From the NCBI GenBank assembly GCA_027485285.1, contig JAIXRH010000075.1:1-64000 (forward strand): a stretch of DNA of 64,000 nucleotides, in the 5' to 3' direction. The notes beneath the pieces were generated by a model. It saw only the letters and a list, made by a program, of their open reading frames with translations, did not search any database and was not told the origin of the DNA. A program made the position numbers and the translations under genes. Origin of the DNA: Comamonadaceae bacterium (lineage in GTDB: Bacteria; Pseudomonadota; Gammaproteobacteria; Burkholderiales; Burkholderiaceae_C). Of this stretch, positions 51,357 through 61,863 are shown piece by piece (position 1 is the first letter of the stretch; every line of letters begins with the position of its first letter).

Positions 51357-52574
51357 ATGTCACGCAGCACCGACCTGATTCACCACGCCTACCAACCCCC
51401 CGCCGAATTTGAAGCGCCCCAAGTCGGCGTGTTCAAAGCCTCGACGGTCATCTTTCCTAACGTGGCGTCCATGCGCACGCGCGAATGGATGGACAAGTCG
51501 GCTTACACCTACGGCTTGCACGGCACGCCCACAACGTTCACGCTTGAGGAACGACTGGCCACGCTCGAGGGCGGCACGCATTGCCTCCTCACACCCAGCG
51601 GTTTAGCTGCCATTGCACATGTGGATTTCGCGCTGCTCAAAACTGGCGATGAGGTGCTCATTCCTGATAACGCCTACGCGCCCAACAAGTCGTTGGCTGA
51701 AGGCGAGTTGGCGCAGTTTGGCATCACGCATCAGGTGTACGACCCGCTCGATGTGAACGACTTGGCCGCACGCATCACACCGCGTACGCGTTTGGTGTGG
51801 CTCGAAGCAGCGGGCTCGGTGACGATGGAGTTTCCAGACCTGGTGGCCTTGGTGCAGCTATGCAAAGCACGTGGCGTGCTGTGCGCGCTCGACAACACTT
51901 GGGGTGCGGGCCTGGCCTTCAATGCGTTCAATCTCACGCCTGGGCATGGTGAGTTGGCTGTGGACTTGACCATCCATGCCCTCACCAAATACCCCAGCGG
52001 CGGCGGCGATGTGTTGATGGGCAGCATCGTGACGCGCAGCGATGAATTGGCGCGTCTGTTGAAGCTCAGCCACATGCGATTGGGCACGGGCGTGGGCGCG
52101 AACGATGCCGAGATGGTGCTGCGCTCTCTGCCCAGCATGCCGCTGCGCTACAAAGCACAAGACTTGGCCGCACGCACTTTGGCGGCTTGGTGCGCCTCTC
52201 AGTCTGCGTTTAGTCAAGTGCTGCATCCTGCGTTGCGCAGTTCACCTGGCCATGCGCATTGGCAACAACTGTGCGTCACACCGCATGAGCCCGAGGGATT
52301 GGCCGCTGGTATTTTTAGCGTGGTGATGGATGACCGTTTCACCTCCACCCAAGTGGACGCGTTTTGTGATGCCTTGCAGTTGTTCAAAATTGGTTACAGC
52401 TGGGGCGGCCCAATGAGCTTGGTGATGCCCTACAACATGGCGTCCAGCCATGCACGGTCTCACGCGCAACTGAAGCGCGGGCGAGTGGTGCGCCTGTGCA
52501 TTGGTTTAGAGGCTGTGCATGATTTGCAGGCCGATCTCTTGCAAGCCTTGCAGTCCGCTGATCTGCCATGTTGA
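51357..52574 (+). CDS. metC: cystathionine beta-lyase-like PLP enzyme
   Basis: TYGLHGTPTTFTLEERLATLEGGTHCLLTPSGLAAI; TIHALTKYPSGGGDVLMGSIV; GYSWGGPMSLVMPY. Confidence 0.9.
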   Translation: MSRSTDLIHHAYQPPAEFEAPQVGVFKASTVIFPNVASMRTREWMDKSAYTYGLHGTPTTFTLEERLATLEGGTHCLLTPSGLAAIAHVDFALLKTGDEVLIPDNAYAPNKSLAEGELAQFGITHQVYDPLDVNDLAARITPRTRLVWLEAAGSVTMEFPDLVALVQLCKARGVLCALDNTWGAGLAFNAFNLTPGHGELAVDLTIHALTKYPSGGGDVLMGSIVTRSDELARLLKLSHMRLGTGVGANDAEMVLRSLPSMPLRYKAQDLAARTLAAWCASQSAFSQVLHPALRSSPGHAHWQQLCVTPHEPEGLAAGIFSVVMDDRFTSTQVDAFCDALQLFKIGYSWGGPMSLVMPYNMASSHARSHAQLKRGRVVRLCIGLEAVHDLQADLLQALQSADLPC

Positions 52575-52607
52575 GCATCGGTGCAGTGAGCCGCTCTTGA
52601 CGCTGAG

Positions 52608-53690
52608 TTAGCCGTGGTTGTTTACCAGTAACTTTGCCAGCTTGCGCAAACTGTCGGGGTGTCGGTCTTCAGCCACACACGCCGTGGCTTGGGCGGTTTG
52701 TGTGAAATTGCGCACCATGGACGTGGCATAGGTCGGGTCGTAGTGCAGCACCAGCAGGTCGCGCACCACATTCTCAATGTGCCCCGTGGCCACTTGTACT
52801 TTCCATGCTTCAACCACCGACTTGCCACGAATGGCCACCAGTGCATCTAGGCGGCTGCAAAAGGCGTCTGGGTCGTCCACAAAAAATTTGTAGTCTTCCA
52901 TCAGCAAAGCCACCCGTTCATCGAGGCTGAGCTGCAGCTCAAAACACGGGCTGTCACGCATGGCCAACATCAGCGATTCGGGAATGGACAGATTGCCCAC
53001 CTTGCGGCTTTCAGACTCCACAAACACTGGACGCGTCACGTCAAAGCTGCGCAGGGCTTGCCACACCAGCGTGTCAAAGCGTTTTTGACTGGGCTGAGCT
53101 TGTCCAGGAATATGGCCCAGCACCGAGCTGCGATGGCAGGCAAGGTCTTCAAGGTCGAGCACCTGTGCGCCTTCTTCCGCCAACGCATTGAGCAAACGTG
53201 TTTTGCCCGAGCCTGTCGGGCCAGAGATGACCTTGAACTGCAGCGGAGCCACGCGCTTGGGTATGTCTTGGACCATGGCTGCGCGAAACGCTTTGTAGCC
53301 GCCTTCTATCAAGTTCACCTTGAAGCCAATTTGCCCCAGCACCATGGACAACGAACCACTGCGTTTGCCGCCACGCCAGCAATAAATGAGGGGCTGCCAA
53401 TTTTTGGGCAGTTCCAACACCTCGCGTTGGATGTGGCGAGAAATGTTGGCTGCGACTTTTGCAGCGCCATGCTTTTGTGCTTCAAACGCACCTTGTTGCT
53501 TGTACATGGTGCCCACGACAATGCGCTCTTCGTTGTTGAGAGACGGCCAGTTGACAGCGTGAGGCAAATGGTCGAGCGAGTATTCGTCTTCGCTGCGCGC
53601 GTCAATGATGGTGCTGAACCCGCCGGGTGTGCCCAGGGGAATGGCCATGCGGGCCAAGGCGTCTTGCGCCGAAATAAAGTTCACACTCAC
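52608..53690 (-). CDS. mnmH: tRNA 2-selenouridine/geranyl-2-thiouridine synthase
   Basis: IDARSEDEYSLDHLPHAVNWPSLNNEERIVVGTMYKQQGAFEAQKHGAAKV; YCWRGGKRSGSLS; GPTGSGKTRLL; GTG start at 53690. Confidence 0.93.
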   Translation of the reverse strand: MSVNFISAQDALARMAIPLGTPGGFSTIIDARSEDEYSLDHLPHAVNWPSLNNEERIVVGTMYKQQGAFEAQKHGAAKVAANISRHIQREVLELPKNWQPLIYCWRGGKRSGSLSMVLGQIGFKVNLIEGGYKAFRAAMVQDIPKRVAPLQFKVISGPTGSGKTRLLNALAEEGAQVLDLEDLACHRSSVLGHIPGQAQPSQKRFDTLVWQALRSFDVTRPVFVESESRKVGNLSIPESLMLAMRDSPCFELQLSLDERVALLMEDYKFFVDDPDAFCSRLDALVAIRGKSVVEAWKVQVATGHIENVVRDLLVLHYDPTYATSMVRNFTQTAQATACVAEDRHPDSLRKLAKLLVNNHG

Positions 53691-53691
53691 G

Positions 53692-54477
53692 TTATAAATT
53701 TTTCTTGATTTCGGGCCATACGTTGGCCAACATGCGCGGCTGCGCTTCAGCTTTGGGGTGAATGCGATCGGGCTGGAACAGGTTGGCAGCTTCGGGGACG
53801 TCTGCCACACCTTTGAGAAAAAACGGCACCAGCCCCGTGCGATGCTTTTTTGCCAAGTTGGCAAACATCACGGCAAACTTGGCGCTGTAATCGGGCCCGT
53901 AGTTGGGCGGTATTTGCATGCCCACCAGCACCACGCGTGCGTTGATGGCACGGCAGGCTTGAATCATGGCTTCGAGGTTGTTGTGTGTGCTGTCCAGGTC
54001 GAGGCCGCGCAGTGCGTCGTTGCCGCCCAGCTCAATCACCACTAGCACAGGACGCACTTGGTCCAGCATGGCAGGTAGGCGGGATCTGCCACCGGCGGTG
54101 GTGTCGCCACTGATGCTGGCATTGACCACCCGCACATCGGGGCGCTCGGCTTGCAGCTTGTCGGCCAACAAAGCCACCCAGCCTTTGCCGCGAGCAATGC
54201 CGTACTCGGCACTCAGCGAATCACCCAACACCAAAATCGTAGCGGCAGGCATCGTGCCAGGTGCAGGGGCAGAGCCAGGTGGTGGCACGTTGTTGTGTGG
54301 GGGCTGACCACGTCGGCGCTGGGGGCCCGTGGAGGTGATGTCGCCTTCCATGCCTTGGCCCGTGGAGGTGATGATGCTTTGTTGGGCCGAAGCTGTTCCA
54401 AGGCTCAAAGTCCCCAGCAAAGTAGCGCCTAGGGCACCCAAGTTAAAGTCTCGTCTTAACAACCCATTGCGCCTCAT
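53692..54477 (-). CDS. tesA: SGNH/GDSL arylesterase (TesA-like)
   Basis: ILVLGDSLSAEYGIARGKGWVALLADKLQ; VVIELGGNDALRG; DRIHPKAEAQ; divergent from a YbbA-like ABC ATPase. Confidence 0.9.
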   Translation of the reverse strand: MRRNGLLRRDFNLGALGATLLGTLSLGTASAQQSIITSTGQGMEGDITSTGPQRRRGQPPHNNVPPPGSAPAPGTMPAATILVLGDSLSAEYGIARGKGWVALLADKLQAERPDVRVVNASISGDTTAGGRSRLPAMLDQVRPVLVVIELGGNDALRGLDLDSTHNNLEAMIQACRAINARVVLVGMQIPPNYGPDYSAKFAVMFANLAKKHRTGLVPFFLKGVADVPEAANLFQPDRIHPKAEAQPRMLANVWPEIKKNL

Positions 54478-55180
54478 GACCACGCCTTCATTTGAAAATT
54501 CATCCACATCGTTTTCACCGTTGATGGCCGTCTCGCATTTGTCCAAATCGGTACAAGACGCCAGCGGTACCCTGCACATTCTCCGCGATATCGACTTCAC
54601 CCTAGCGCCCCAGCAATCCTTGGCCATTGTGGGCGCTTCTGGCTCTGGCAAAAGCACCTTGCTGTCCATCATGGCGGGGCTAGACACACCCACGCATGGC
54701 ACCGTTTGGCTGGGCGGCGTGGACCTGTTTGCAATGAACGAAGACGCACGCGCTGCCGTGCGCGCCCGTCAAGTGGGCTTTGTCTTTCAAAGCTTTCAGC
54801 TTTTGGGCAATATGACCGCACTAGAAAATGTCATGCTGCCCCTAGAGTTGGCTGGCTTGCCCAACCCCCGTGCAGCGGCCAAAGACATGCTGGTGCGCGT
54901 GGGCTTGGGCGAGCGTTTGGGCCACTACCCCAAAGTGCTCTCGGGCGGCGAGCAACAACGCGTGGCCTTGGCCCGCGCCTTTGTGGTCAAGCCCGCTTTG
55001 TTGTTGGCCGATGAGCCCACAGGCAGCCTAGACCACGCCAGCGGCGAGCGCATCATGGACTTGATGTTTGCGTTGAACCAAGAACTGGGCACCACGTTGG
55101 TGTTGGTCACCCATGATTTAAAGCTGGCGGCGCGTTGCGACCAAGCCATCACGATTGAGGCGGGGCAGGTCAAGGGATAA
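54476..55180 (+). CDS. ABC transporter ATP-binding protein (YbbA/LolD-like)
   Basis: SLAIVGASGSGKSTLLSIMAGLDTPTHGTVWLGGVDL; LSGGEQQRVALARAFVVKPALLLADEPTGSLD. Confidence 0.94.
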   Translation: MTTPSFENSSTSFSPLMAVSHLSKSVQDASGTLHILRDIDFTLAPQQSLAIVGASGSGKSTLLSIMAGLDTPTHGTVWLGGVDLFAMNEDARAAVRARQVGFVFQSFQLLGNMTALENVMLPLELAGLPNPRAAAKDMLVRVGLGERLGHYPKVLSGGEQQRVALARAFVVKPALLLADEPTGSLDHASGERIMDLMFALNQELGTTLVLVTHDLKLAARCDQAITIEAGQVKG

Positions 55181-55189
55181 TCACGCCCT

Positions 55190-55942
55190 ATGTCATCAGC
55201 CCCTAAAGTTCTCTTCGGCTTTCACGCCGTTGGTGTGCGCGTGAAAACAGCGCCACAGTCCGTCATCGAAATCTACTTCGACCCCACACGCCGCGATGCG
55301 CGCATGCGTCAATTTGTGGACCGTGCCACCGAAGCTGGCATTCGTTTGATTGAGGCCGATGGCCCACGTTTGGCCAAGCTCTCTGGCGGTCATGGTCACC
55401 AAGGTGTGGCAGCGCGGGTGAGTGAAATCAAGATGGTCCACTCGCTGGACGAGTTGCTCGAAGGCATTGAAAAAATCGAATCGCCTTTGATCTTGGTTCT
55501 TGACGGCGTGACTGATCCGCACAATTTGGGCGCGTGTTTGCGTGTGGCCGATGGCGCGGGTGCGCATGCGGTGATCGCGCCTAAAGACCACGCGGTGGGC
55601 ATCAACGCCACAGTGGCCAAGGTGGCCAGTGGCGCGGCAGAGACGGTGCCGTATTTCATGGTGACCAACTTGGCGCGTACTTTGAATGAGCTGAAAGAGC
55701 GCAACATTTGGATCATCGGCACCAGCGACGATGCCCCTAAAACCTTGTACCAAGTGGACCTGAAAGGCCCTACTGCCTTGGTGTTGGGTGCTGAGGGTGA
55801 CGGCATGCGTCAACTCACGCGCAAAACCTGTGATGAGCTCATCAGCATTCCCATGTGTGGTGGCGTTGAGAGCTTGAATGTGTCTGTGGCCAGTGGCGTG
55901 TGTTTGTATGAGGCACGTCGTCAGCGGACTGCGGTTCTTTAA
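55190..55942 (+). CDS. rlmB: 23S rRNA (guanosine-2'-O)-methyltransferase RlmB
   Basis: KVLFGFHAVGVRVKTAPQSVIEIYFDPTRRDARM; LVLDGVTDPHNLGACLRVADGAGAHAVI (SPOUT). Confidence 0.95.
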   Translation: MSSAPKVLFGFHAVGVRVKTAPQSVIEIYFDPTRRDARMRQFVDRATEAGIRLIEADGPRLAKLSGGHGHQGVAARVSEIKMVHSLDELLEGIEKIESPLILVLDGVTDPHNLGACLRVADGAGAHAVIAPKDHAVGINATVAKVASGAAETVPYFMVTNLARTLNELKERNIWIIGTSDDAPKTLYQVDLKGPTALVLGAEGDGMRQLTRKTCDELISIPMCGGVESLNVSVASGVCLYEARRQRTAVL

Positions 55943-56535
55943 ATCCAGCCTAGGGCGCCTAACAGTGCGCCTATGGCGAGTAGCAACAACATGTGTGTTT
56001 TGGTTCTCCACACGATGAGCGTCGTGGCAGCAGCGACCAGCCACATGGGCCAATCTCTTGCAGGGTTGTCGTGACTACCGGTCAGCAACCAGCCGGTGGC
56101 AATGAGCAGGGCGATGACGATGGGCGCCATGCCCGCTTTGAAGGCTTTGACGGCGAGCATCTCGCGGTTGCGTTGCGCCCATTGCGTGGCCAAGAAGGTG
56201 AGGGTGCAAGAGGGAATCAGCATGCCAGCCATGGTGATGAACACGCCGCATAAAGCCAAGCTCACGGCGGGCCAACCCGCGGCCAAGCCGCCGCCTGCAT
56301 TGAGTCCCACATTCCAACCCATCAAGGCGACAAACAAGACGTTGGGGCCGGGCGCGCCTTGCGCGATGGCGATGGACGAGGTGAACTGTGTTTCGCTCAA
56401 CCAGTGGGTTTCGTCCACCAAGTAGCGGTGAATATCGGGTGCGGTGGTGATGGCGCCGCCCACGGACAAGAGCGACAGAGAGATGAAGTGCAAAAACAGC
56501 ATGCCCCAATCGGCCAAGGTGAGTGTGATGCTCAT
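55939..56535 (-). CDS. chromate transporter family (short-chain half)
   Basis: FLHFISLSLLSVGGAITTAPDIHRYLVDETHWLSETQFTSSIAIAQGAPGPNVLFVALMGW; start at 56535. Confidence 0.88.
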   Translation of the reverse strand: MSITLTLADWGMLFLHFISLSLLSVGGAITTAPDIHRYLVDETHWLSETQFTSSIAIAQGAPGPNVLFVALMGWNVGLNAGGGLAAGWPAVSLALCGVFITMAGMLIPSCTLTFLATQWAQRNREMLAVKAFKAGMAPIVIALLIATGWLLTGSHDNPARDWPMWLVAAATTLIVWRTKTHMLLLLAIGALLGALGWI

Positions 56536-57128
56536 GTGCCGCCTCGCTGTTTGATGCAATGCGCTGCCCACACGCCAGCCAATGGACCAAGGCTTAGCAA
56601 CACCCAACCCAGTGGCCAGCGCATCAAGCCGATGGCGATGAAGGTCAGGCAGCCAATGGCCATGCAAGTCAGGCGTCCCATGGGGTTGTTTTTCAAGGCA
56701 ATGATCAATTTGATGCCGACTGCAGCAATCAGGCCCGCCGCGACTGCACTTAGGCCGCGCAACATGCCTTGTGCAACAGGTGTTTCAGCAAAGCCAGCCA
56801 CCGCGGCAGCCAACACAAGCACCACGGCAGATGGCGCTAGCAACAAACCTGCAAGTGCAGACAAAGCGCCCATCAATCCAAAATGTCGACCACCCAACAT
56901 CAGTGCAAGGTTGACCACATTGGGGCCAGGCAGGACTTGTGCAACGGCCCAGTCTTCGACAAATTGTTCTTGGGTGAGCCATTTTTTCTCTTCTACCAGC
57001 ACGCGTTGCACCACGGTCAAGACGCCACCAAAGCCTTGTAAGGCTAGCCATGTGAAGGAGATGAATAAATCAGCTTTGTTGCGCGGCGCGTTGCTGGTTG
57101 GGCTAGTTGCTGCTGGGGTTTGACTCAT
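56532..57128 (-). CDS. chromate transporter family (short-chain half)
   Basis: [68 protein letters not shown] overlap with the next gene. Confidence 0.9.
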   Translation of the reverse strand: MSQTPAATSPTSNAPRNKADLFISFTWLALQGFGGVLTVVQRVLVEEKKWLTQEQFVEDWAVAQVLPGPNVVNLALMLGGRHFGLMGALSALAGLLLAPSAVVLVLAAAVAGFAETPVAQGMLRGLSAVAAGLIAAVGIKLIIALKNNPMGRLTCMAIGCLTFIAIGLMRWPLGWVLLSLGPLAGVWAAHCIKQRGGT

Positions 57129-57892
57129 AGGGTCAGGCCGCCTGCGACTTCAATCACTGTGCCGTTGATGTATGACGCTTCGTCACTGGCCAAGAAAGCG
57201 TAAACATTGGCAATGTCTTGGGGTTGTCCCAAGCGCTTGAGTGGCACGCGATCTTTCATCTCGTGAATCACCTTATCGGGAATCGTTGACAGGATGGGTG
57301 TTTCAATAAACCCCGGTGCCACAGCATTGACGCGAATGCCTTTGGGGCCCAGTTCACGACTCCATGTTTTGGTGAAACCAATCACCCCAAACTTGGTGGC
57401 CGCATAGTTGGTTTGGCCGAAGTTGCCGTAGATGCCCACCACGGATGAGGCGTTCAAAATCACGCCGCTGCCTTGCGCCACCATGGCCTCGGTCACGGCT
57501 TGTGCGCAATGGAACACGCCGCGCAGGTTGACATCAATCACACGGTCAAATTGCTCGAGTGTCATTTTTTGCAAGCGTGCATCTTGCGTGATACCTGCGT
57601 TGTTCACCAACACATCGATGCGGCCGAATTTCTCGCGCACTGATGTGACGGTTGCATCCACCATGTCGCGTTGTGTCACATCCACCACAAAGCCCAGGGC
57701 TTGCGCGCCGATCGCTTGGCATTGTTTGACGGCGTCATCCACGCCAGCTTGTTTGACATCACAGACGATGACGATGGCGCCTTCTTGTGCAAATTTGAGG
57801 GCTGTGGCCAAGCCAATGCCCTGTGCTGCACCAGTGATGAGGCTGACTTTGCCAGCCAAACGATGTGTAGGAGTGGGGGTGGTGTGTTGCAT
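57125..57892 (-). CDS. 3-oxoacyl-ACP reductase / SDR (FabG-like)
   Basis: [73 protein letters not shown]. Confidence 0.93.
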   Translation of the reverse strand: MQHTTPTPTHRLAGKVSLITGAAQGIGLATALKFAQEGAIVIVCDVKQAGVDDAVKQCQAIGAQALGFVVDVTQRDMVDATVTSVREKFGRIDVLVNNAGITQDARLQKMTLEQFDRVIDVNLRGVFHCAQAVTEAMVAQGSGVILNASSVVGIYGNFGQTNYAATKFGVIGFTKTWSRELGPKGIRVNAVAPGFIETPILSTIPDKVIHEMKDRVPLKRLGQPQDIANVYAFLASDEASYINGTVIEVAGGLTL

Positions 57893-57952
57893 GACCTGAG
57901 TTTAACGAGGCTGAAACCGCATGCACGCCAACCAATTCCATCCGCCAAGTCA

Positions 57953-60814
57953 TTAACCCGTGTTACGCAAACCCGCCGAGATGCCGTTGATCGAAATATG
58001 AATGCCACGTTGGATCTTTTCGTCTCGGTCTTGTGGCCGCAAGCCTGCCCGATAGCGCCGTATCAACTCCACTTGCAAATGGTGCAGCGGGTCAATGTAG
58101 GGGAAGCGATGACGCATGGAGCGCTCCAGCGCAGCATTGTTCACCAAGCGTTGTTTGTCGCCCGTGATGAGCTTGAGGGCCTCAGAGGTACGGTGCCATT
58201 CGGCTTCTATCAATCCAAAAATTCGTTTGCGCAAGCGTGTGTCATTGACCAGTTCTGCATAACGTGAGGCCAAGCCTAAATCACTCTTCGACAGCACCAT
58301 GTCTACGTTTGACAAGAGTGAACGGAAAAAAGGCCACTGGCGTTGCATTTTTTGCAACAAAGCCAGTGCGTCTTTGGGCTTGAGTGTGGGGTGGTGGTGG
58401 ATGAACTGATCCACCGCAGAGCCAAAGCCTAACCAGCCAGGGAGGGTCAAGCGGCATTGACCCCAGCTAAAGCCCCAGGGAATCGCCCGCAAATCTTCGA
58501 TGCGAGGGGATGCATTGCCGCTCTTGGGACGCGCCGCTGGGCGTGAGCCAATGTGGAGCTCAGCAATTTCACGCAATGGGGTGGCGGCAAAAAAGTATTC
58601 TGTGAAGCCCGGCGTGTCGTACACCAGGCCACGGTAGGCCGCCATGCTGGCGGCAGACAGCCATTTCGCCGCATCTAAGAATGCTTGCGGGGCAGGCTTG
58701 GTGGTTTGCAGCATCGTGGCTTCCAAGGTGGCCGCCACGAGGGTTTCTAAATTGCGACGCCCAATGTCTGGATTGGCGTACTTCGAGCCAATCACCTCAC
58801 CTTGCTCCGTGAGGCGAATTTGACCACGCACCGTGCCTGGGGGTTGCGCCAAAATCGCTTGGTAGCTAGGACCACCCCCACGGCCCACCGTGCCGCCTCG
58901 GCCGTGGAACATGCGCAGAGTGATGTCGTGATGTTTGAACAAGCCATCGAACAATGTGACCAAGGCAATCTCGGCGCGGTAGAGCTCCCAGTTGCTGGTG
59001 AAAATGCCGCCGTCTTTGTTGCTGTCTGAGTAGCCGAGCATGATGTCTTGCTCACCACCGCTGCGCTTGACCAAATTAGCCACACCGTCTATGGCATAAA
59101 AGCCACCCATGATGTCTGCGGCGCTACGCAAGTCTTCGATGGTTTCAAACAAAGGCACCACGATCAAATCGCAGACCGATGTTTGAGCACCCAAAGTGCC
59201 GCGCATCAAGCCAGTTTCTTTTTGCAGCAACAACACTTCCAGCAAATCGCTGACGGTTTCGGTGTGGCTGATGATGTAGTGGCGAATCGCGTCTTTGCCG
59301 AAAACCTCTCGCATTTGACGTGCGGTTTCGAAAATCGCCAGCTCTTTGAGGGCGAGTTCAGAGTAACTTGCCCCCATCACGCGCAGAGGGCGGGCGTCAT
59401 GCAGGAGTTGGGTCAGCACCGCAACGCGTTGGGCTTCGTTAAGTTTGGCGTAGTTCTTTTCCACACCAGCGGTGGCCAGCAACTCAGCCACGACCAATTC
59501 ATGTTGGTCTGAACTTTGGCGCAAATCCACTGTGGCGAGGTGAAACCCAAACACATCCACCGCACGCAATAAAGGCGTGAGGCGTTGGGTCATGAGGGCG
59601 CTGCCGTGTTGGGCGACTAATGAGTTGGCGATCACGCGTAAATCAGCCAACAACTCTTGCGCTGACAAGTAGGGGTTTTGTGGCGCGACCGCGTGGCGTG
59701 CCGCATCACCGCCTGTGAGGTCTTTGAGTGTGGCTGCCAAGCGTGCATACATGCCGGTGAGGGCGCGGCGATAGGGCTCGTCTTGGCGGTGGGCATTGGT
59801 GTCTGGCGATCGCTCGGCCAAGGCCTGCATGTCTGGGTTGACATCGACCAACATGGCTGACATGGACAATTCAGAGCCCAAATAATGCAACTCAGTCAGG
59901 TAGTGACGCAAGGCCACATCACATTGACGGCGTAAGGCAAAGCGAAGTGTCTCGGCGTTGACATTGGGGTTGCCATCGCGGTCGCCACCAATCCATTGGC
60001 CCATTCGCAAAAAGCTATGCACGTGGGCTTGGCCTAGTTCGGCTTCGAGATCAGCATAGAGCTTTGGAATTTCACTCAAGAACGTGGATTCGTAATAGCT
60101 CAGCGCGTTTTCAATTTCGTCTGACACCGTGAGTTTGGTGAAGCGCAGCAAGCGCGTTTGCCACAGCTGCAACACGCGTGCGCGCAGCTGTAATTCATTG
60201 GTAGCGAGTTCACGTGCTGCCAATGCATCTGGTGTTTTGGTAGAGGCGTGCAGGGTTGAGCGAGATTTGATGTCATCACGCAAACCAAGTAGCTGCGCAA
60301 TGCCACGCTCGGCGTCCAAGATGCTTTTGCGTTGCACTTCGGTGGGGTGGGCGGTCAGCACGGGCGACACATGGCTGTGCGCCAGTGTTTGCACAATGCT
60401 CTTAGGCGCAATGCCTGCGGCCTTGAGGCGACTTAACGCCACGGTGAGGCTACCTTCTTGCGTGTCACCCGCACGTTCGTGAATGGCACGGCGGCGAATG
60501 TGGTGGCGATCTTCTGCGAGGTTGGCCAAGTGGCTGAAATAGGTGAAGGCGCGAATCACACTCACAGTGGCTTCTGCGCTGAGCGAGGCCAAGAGTTTTT
60601 TCAGTGCTTTGTCAGCATTGGCATCCGAGTCGCGGCGAAAGGACACAGAAAGCTTTCGGATTCGCTCGACCAACTCATAGGCTTCTTTGCCTTCTTGTTC
60701 ACGAATCACATCGCCCAAAATTCGCCCGAGCAATCGAATGTCTTCTACGAGGGGGCGTTCATTGCTTTTTTGGCGCTCGTTTTCTTTGGATTTGGCTGAA
60801 GATTTGTCAGGCAT
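57953..60814 (-). CDS. ppc: phosphoenolpyruvate carboxylase
   Basis: [82 protein letters not shown]. Confidence 0.97.
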   Translation of the reverse strand: MPDKSSAKSKENERQKSNERPLVEDIRLLGRILGDVIREQEGKEAYELVERIRKLSVSFRRDSDANADKALKKLLASLSAEATVSVIRAFTYFSHLANLAEDRHHIRRRAIHERAGDTQEGSLTVALSRLKAAGIAPKSIVQTLAHSHVSPVLTAHPTEVQRKSILDAERGIAQLLGLRDDIKSRSTLHASTKTPDALAARELATNELQLRARVLQLWQTRLLRFTKLTVSDEIENALSYYESTFLSEIPKLYADLEAELGQAHVHSFLRMGQWIGGDRDGNPNVNAETLRFALRRQCDVALRHYLTELHYLGSELSMSAMLVDVNPDMQALAERSPDTNAHRQDEPYRRALTGMYARLAATLKDLTGGDAARHAVAPQNPYLSAQELLADLRVIANSLVAQHGSALMTQRLTPLLRAVDVFGFHLATVDLRQSSDQHELVVAELLATAGVEKNYAKLNEAQRVAVLTQLLHDARPLRVMGASYSELALKELAIFETARQMREVFGKDAIRHYIISHTETVSDLLEVLLLQKETGLMRGTLGAQTSVCDLIVVPLFETIEDLRSAADIMGGFYAIDGVANLVKRSGGEQDIMLGYSDSNKDGGIFTSNWELYRAEIALVTLFDGLFKHHDITLRMFHGRGGTVGRGGGPSYQAILAQPPGTVRGQIRLTEQGEVIGSKYANPDIGRRNLETLVAATLEATMLQTTKPAPQAFLDAAKWLSAASMAAYRGLVYDTPGFTEYFFAATPLREIAELHIGSRPAARPKSGNASPRIEDLRAIPWGFSWGQCRLTLPGWLGFGSAVDQFIHHHPTLKPKDALALLQKMQRQWPFFRSLLSNVDMVLSKSDLGLASRYAELVNDTRLRKRIFGLIEAEWHRTSEALKLITGDKQRLVNNAALERSMRHRFPYIDPLHHLQVELIRRYRAGLRPQDRDEKIQRGIHISINGISAGLRNTG

Positions 60815-60849
60815 TGAGGCGTTGTGTGGAGAAAGGTGAATGGGAGGCG

Positions 60850-61860
60850 CTACTGCCATTGCGTCAGGGACAAAGCTTGCGAAGCCCCTTGCAACGCTGG
60901 CGACACAGGGCTGTGAATGACCCAAGTTGGCACATCTTGCAAATACTTTTTGAACCGACCTTTGGCCTCGAAGCGCTCACGAAACGGTGACACATCAAAG
61001 CGCTCGCCCAAGCGCGGCACAATGCCACCGCCGATGTAAATGCCGCCGCGTGCACCCAGCGTCAAAGCCAAGTCACCCGCTACTGAGCCTAAGAAACCAC
61101 AGAACATATCTAGTGCTTCGTTGGCGGTGGAAGTGGGCACGTCTTGCGCGCGTTCAATCACTTCGGCTGGGGTTGTGATTTCGCGTCCCTGGCCGTCTTT
61201 CAAATCACACAGGGCGTGATACAAATCGACCAAGCCAGCGCCAGAAATCACACGCTCAGCCGACACATGGCCATAGCGTTTTTGCAATTGTTGAATGGCC
61301 GCAAACTCGTGTTCGGTGGTCGCCGTCAAACTCACGTGGCCGCCTTCACCTGCAATGGGAATCCACTTGTGTTGATAGCCCACAGGAAACAAACCCGACA
61401 CGCCCAAGCCTGTGCCTGGGCCTATCAAGCCAATCGCTGCATCAGCGGCTGCGGTACCTCTGCCCACTTGGCGTTTTTGTGCATCGGCCAGCTGTGTGAG
61501 CGACAAAGCCAATGCCGTAAAGTCGTTGAGCAACAAGAATCGCGATACACCCAAGCCTTCGCGCAAGGCTTTGACTGAAAACTTCCAGTGGTGGTTGGTC
61601 ATGGCAACTTGGTCACCCGTGACGGGGTTGGCAATGCCAAAAGCAGCACAGGGTGGGGGGCTTAACGCTTGTGCACTCAAATAACTTTGTGCGGCAGCCA
61701 GCAACGATTCGTGCTCTGCACAGGGCAGCACTTGCACGTGGGTAATCGGCACATCTTCAGCCGCTTGCCAGCCAAAGCGGGCATTGGTGCCACCGATGTC
61801 GCCCAGCAAGCGTGGGTAAGGCGGTGCGTTGGCAACGGCTGGGTCGCGCGACTCAAACAT
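60850..61860 (-). CDS. glk: glucokinase
   Basis: [60 protein letters not shown]. Confidence 0.95.
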   Translation of the reverse strand: MFESRDPAVANAPPYPRLLGDIGGTNARFGWQAAEDVPITHVQVLPCAEHESLLAAAQSYLSAQALSPPPCAAFGIANPVTGDQVAMTNHHWKFSVKALREGLGVSRFLLLNDFTALALSLTQLADAQKRQVGRGTAAADAAIGLIGPGTGLGVSGLFPVGYQHKWIPIAGEGGHVSLTATTEHEFAAIQQLQKRYGHVSAERVISGAGLVDLYHALCDLKDGQGREITTPAEVIERAQDVPTSTANEALDMFCGFLGSVAGDLALTLGARGGIYIGGGIVPRLGERFDVSPFRERFEAKGRFKKYLQDVPTWVIHSPVSPALQGASQALSLTQWQ

Positions 61861-61863
61861 GCT

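Noticed and set aside
55939-57128. Apparent split of a chromate transporter gene into two ORFs
   Set aside because: Paired short-chain CHR proteins are an established arrangement; the ATGA overlap indicates two intact genes rather than a frameshift.
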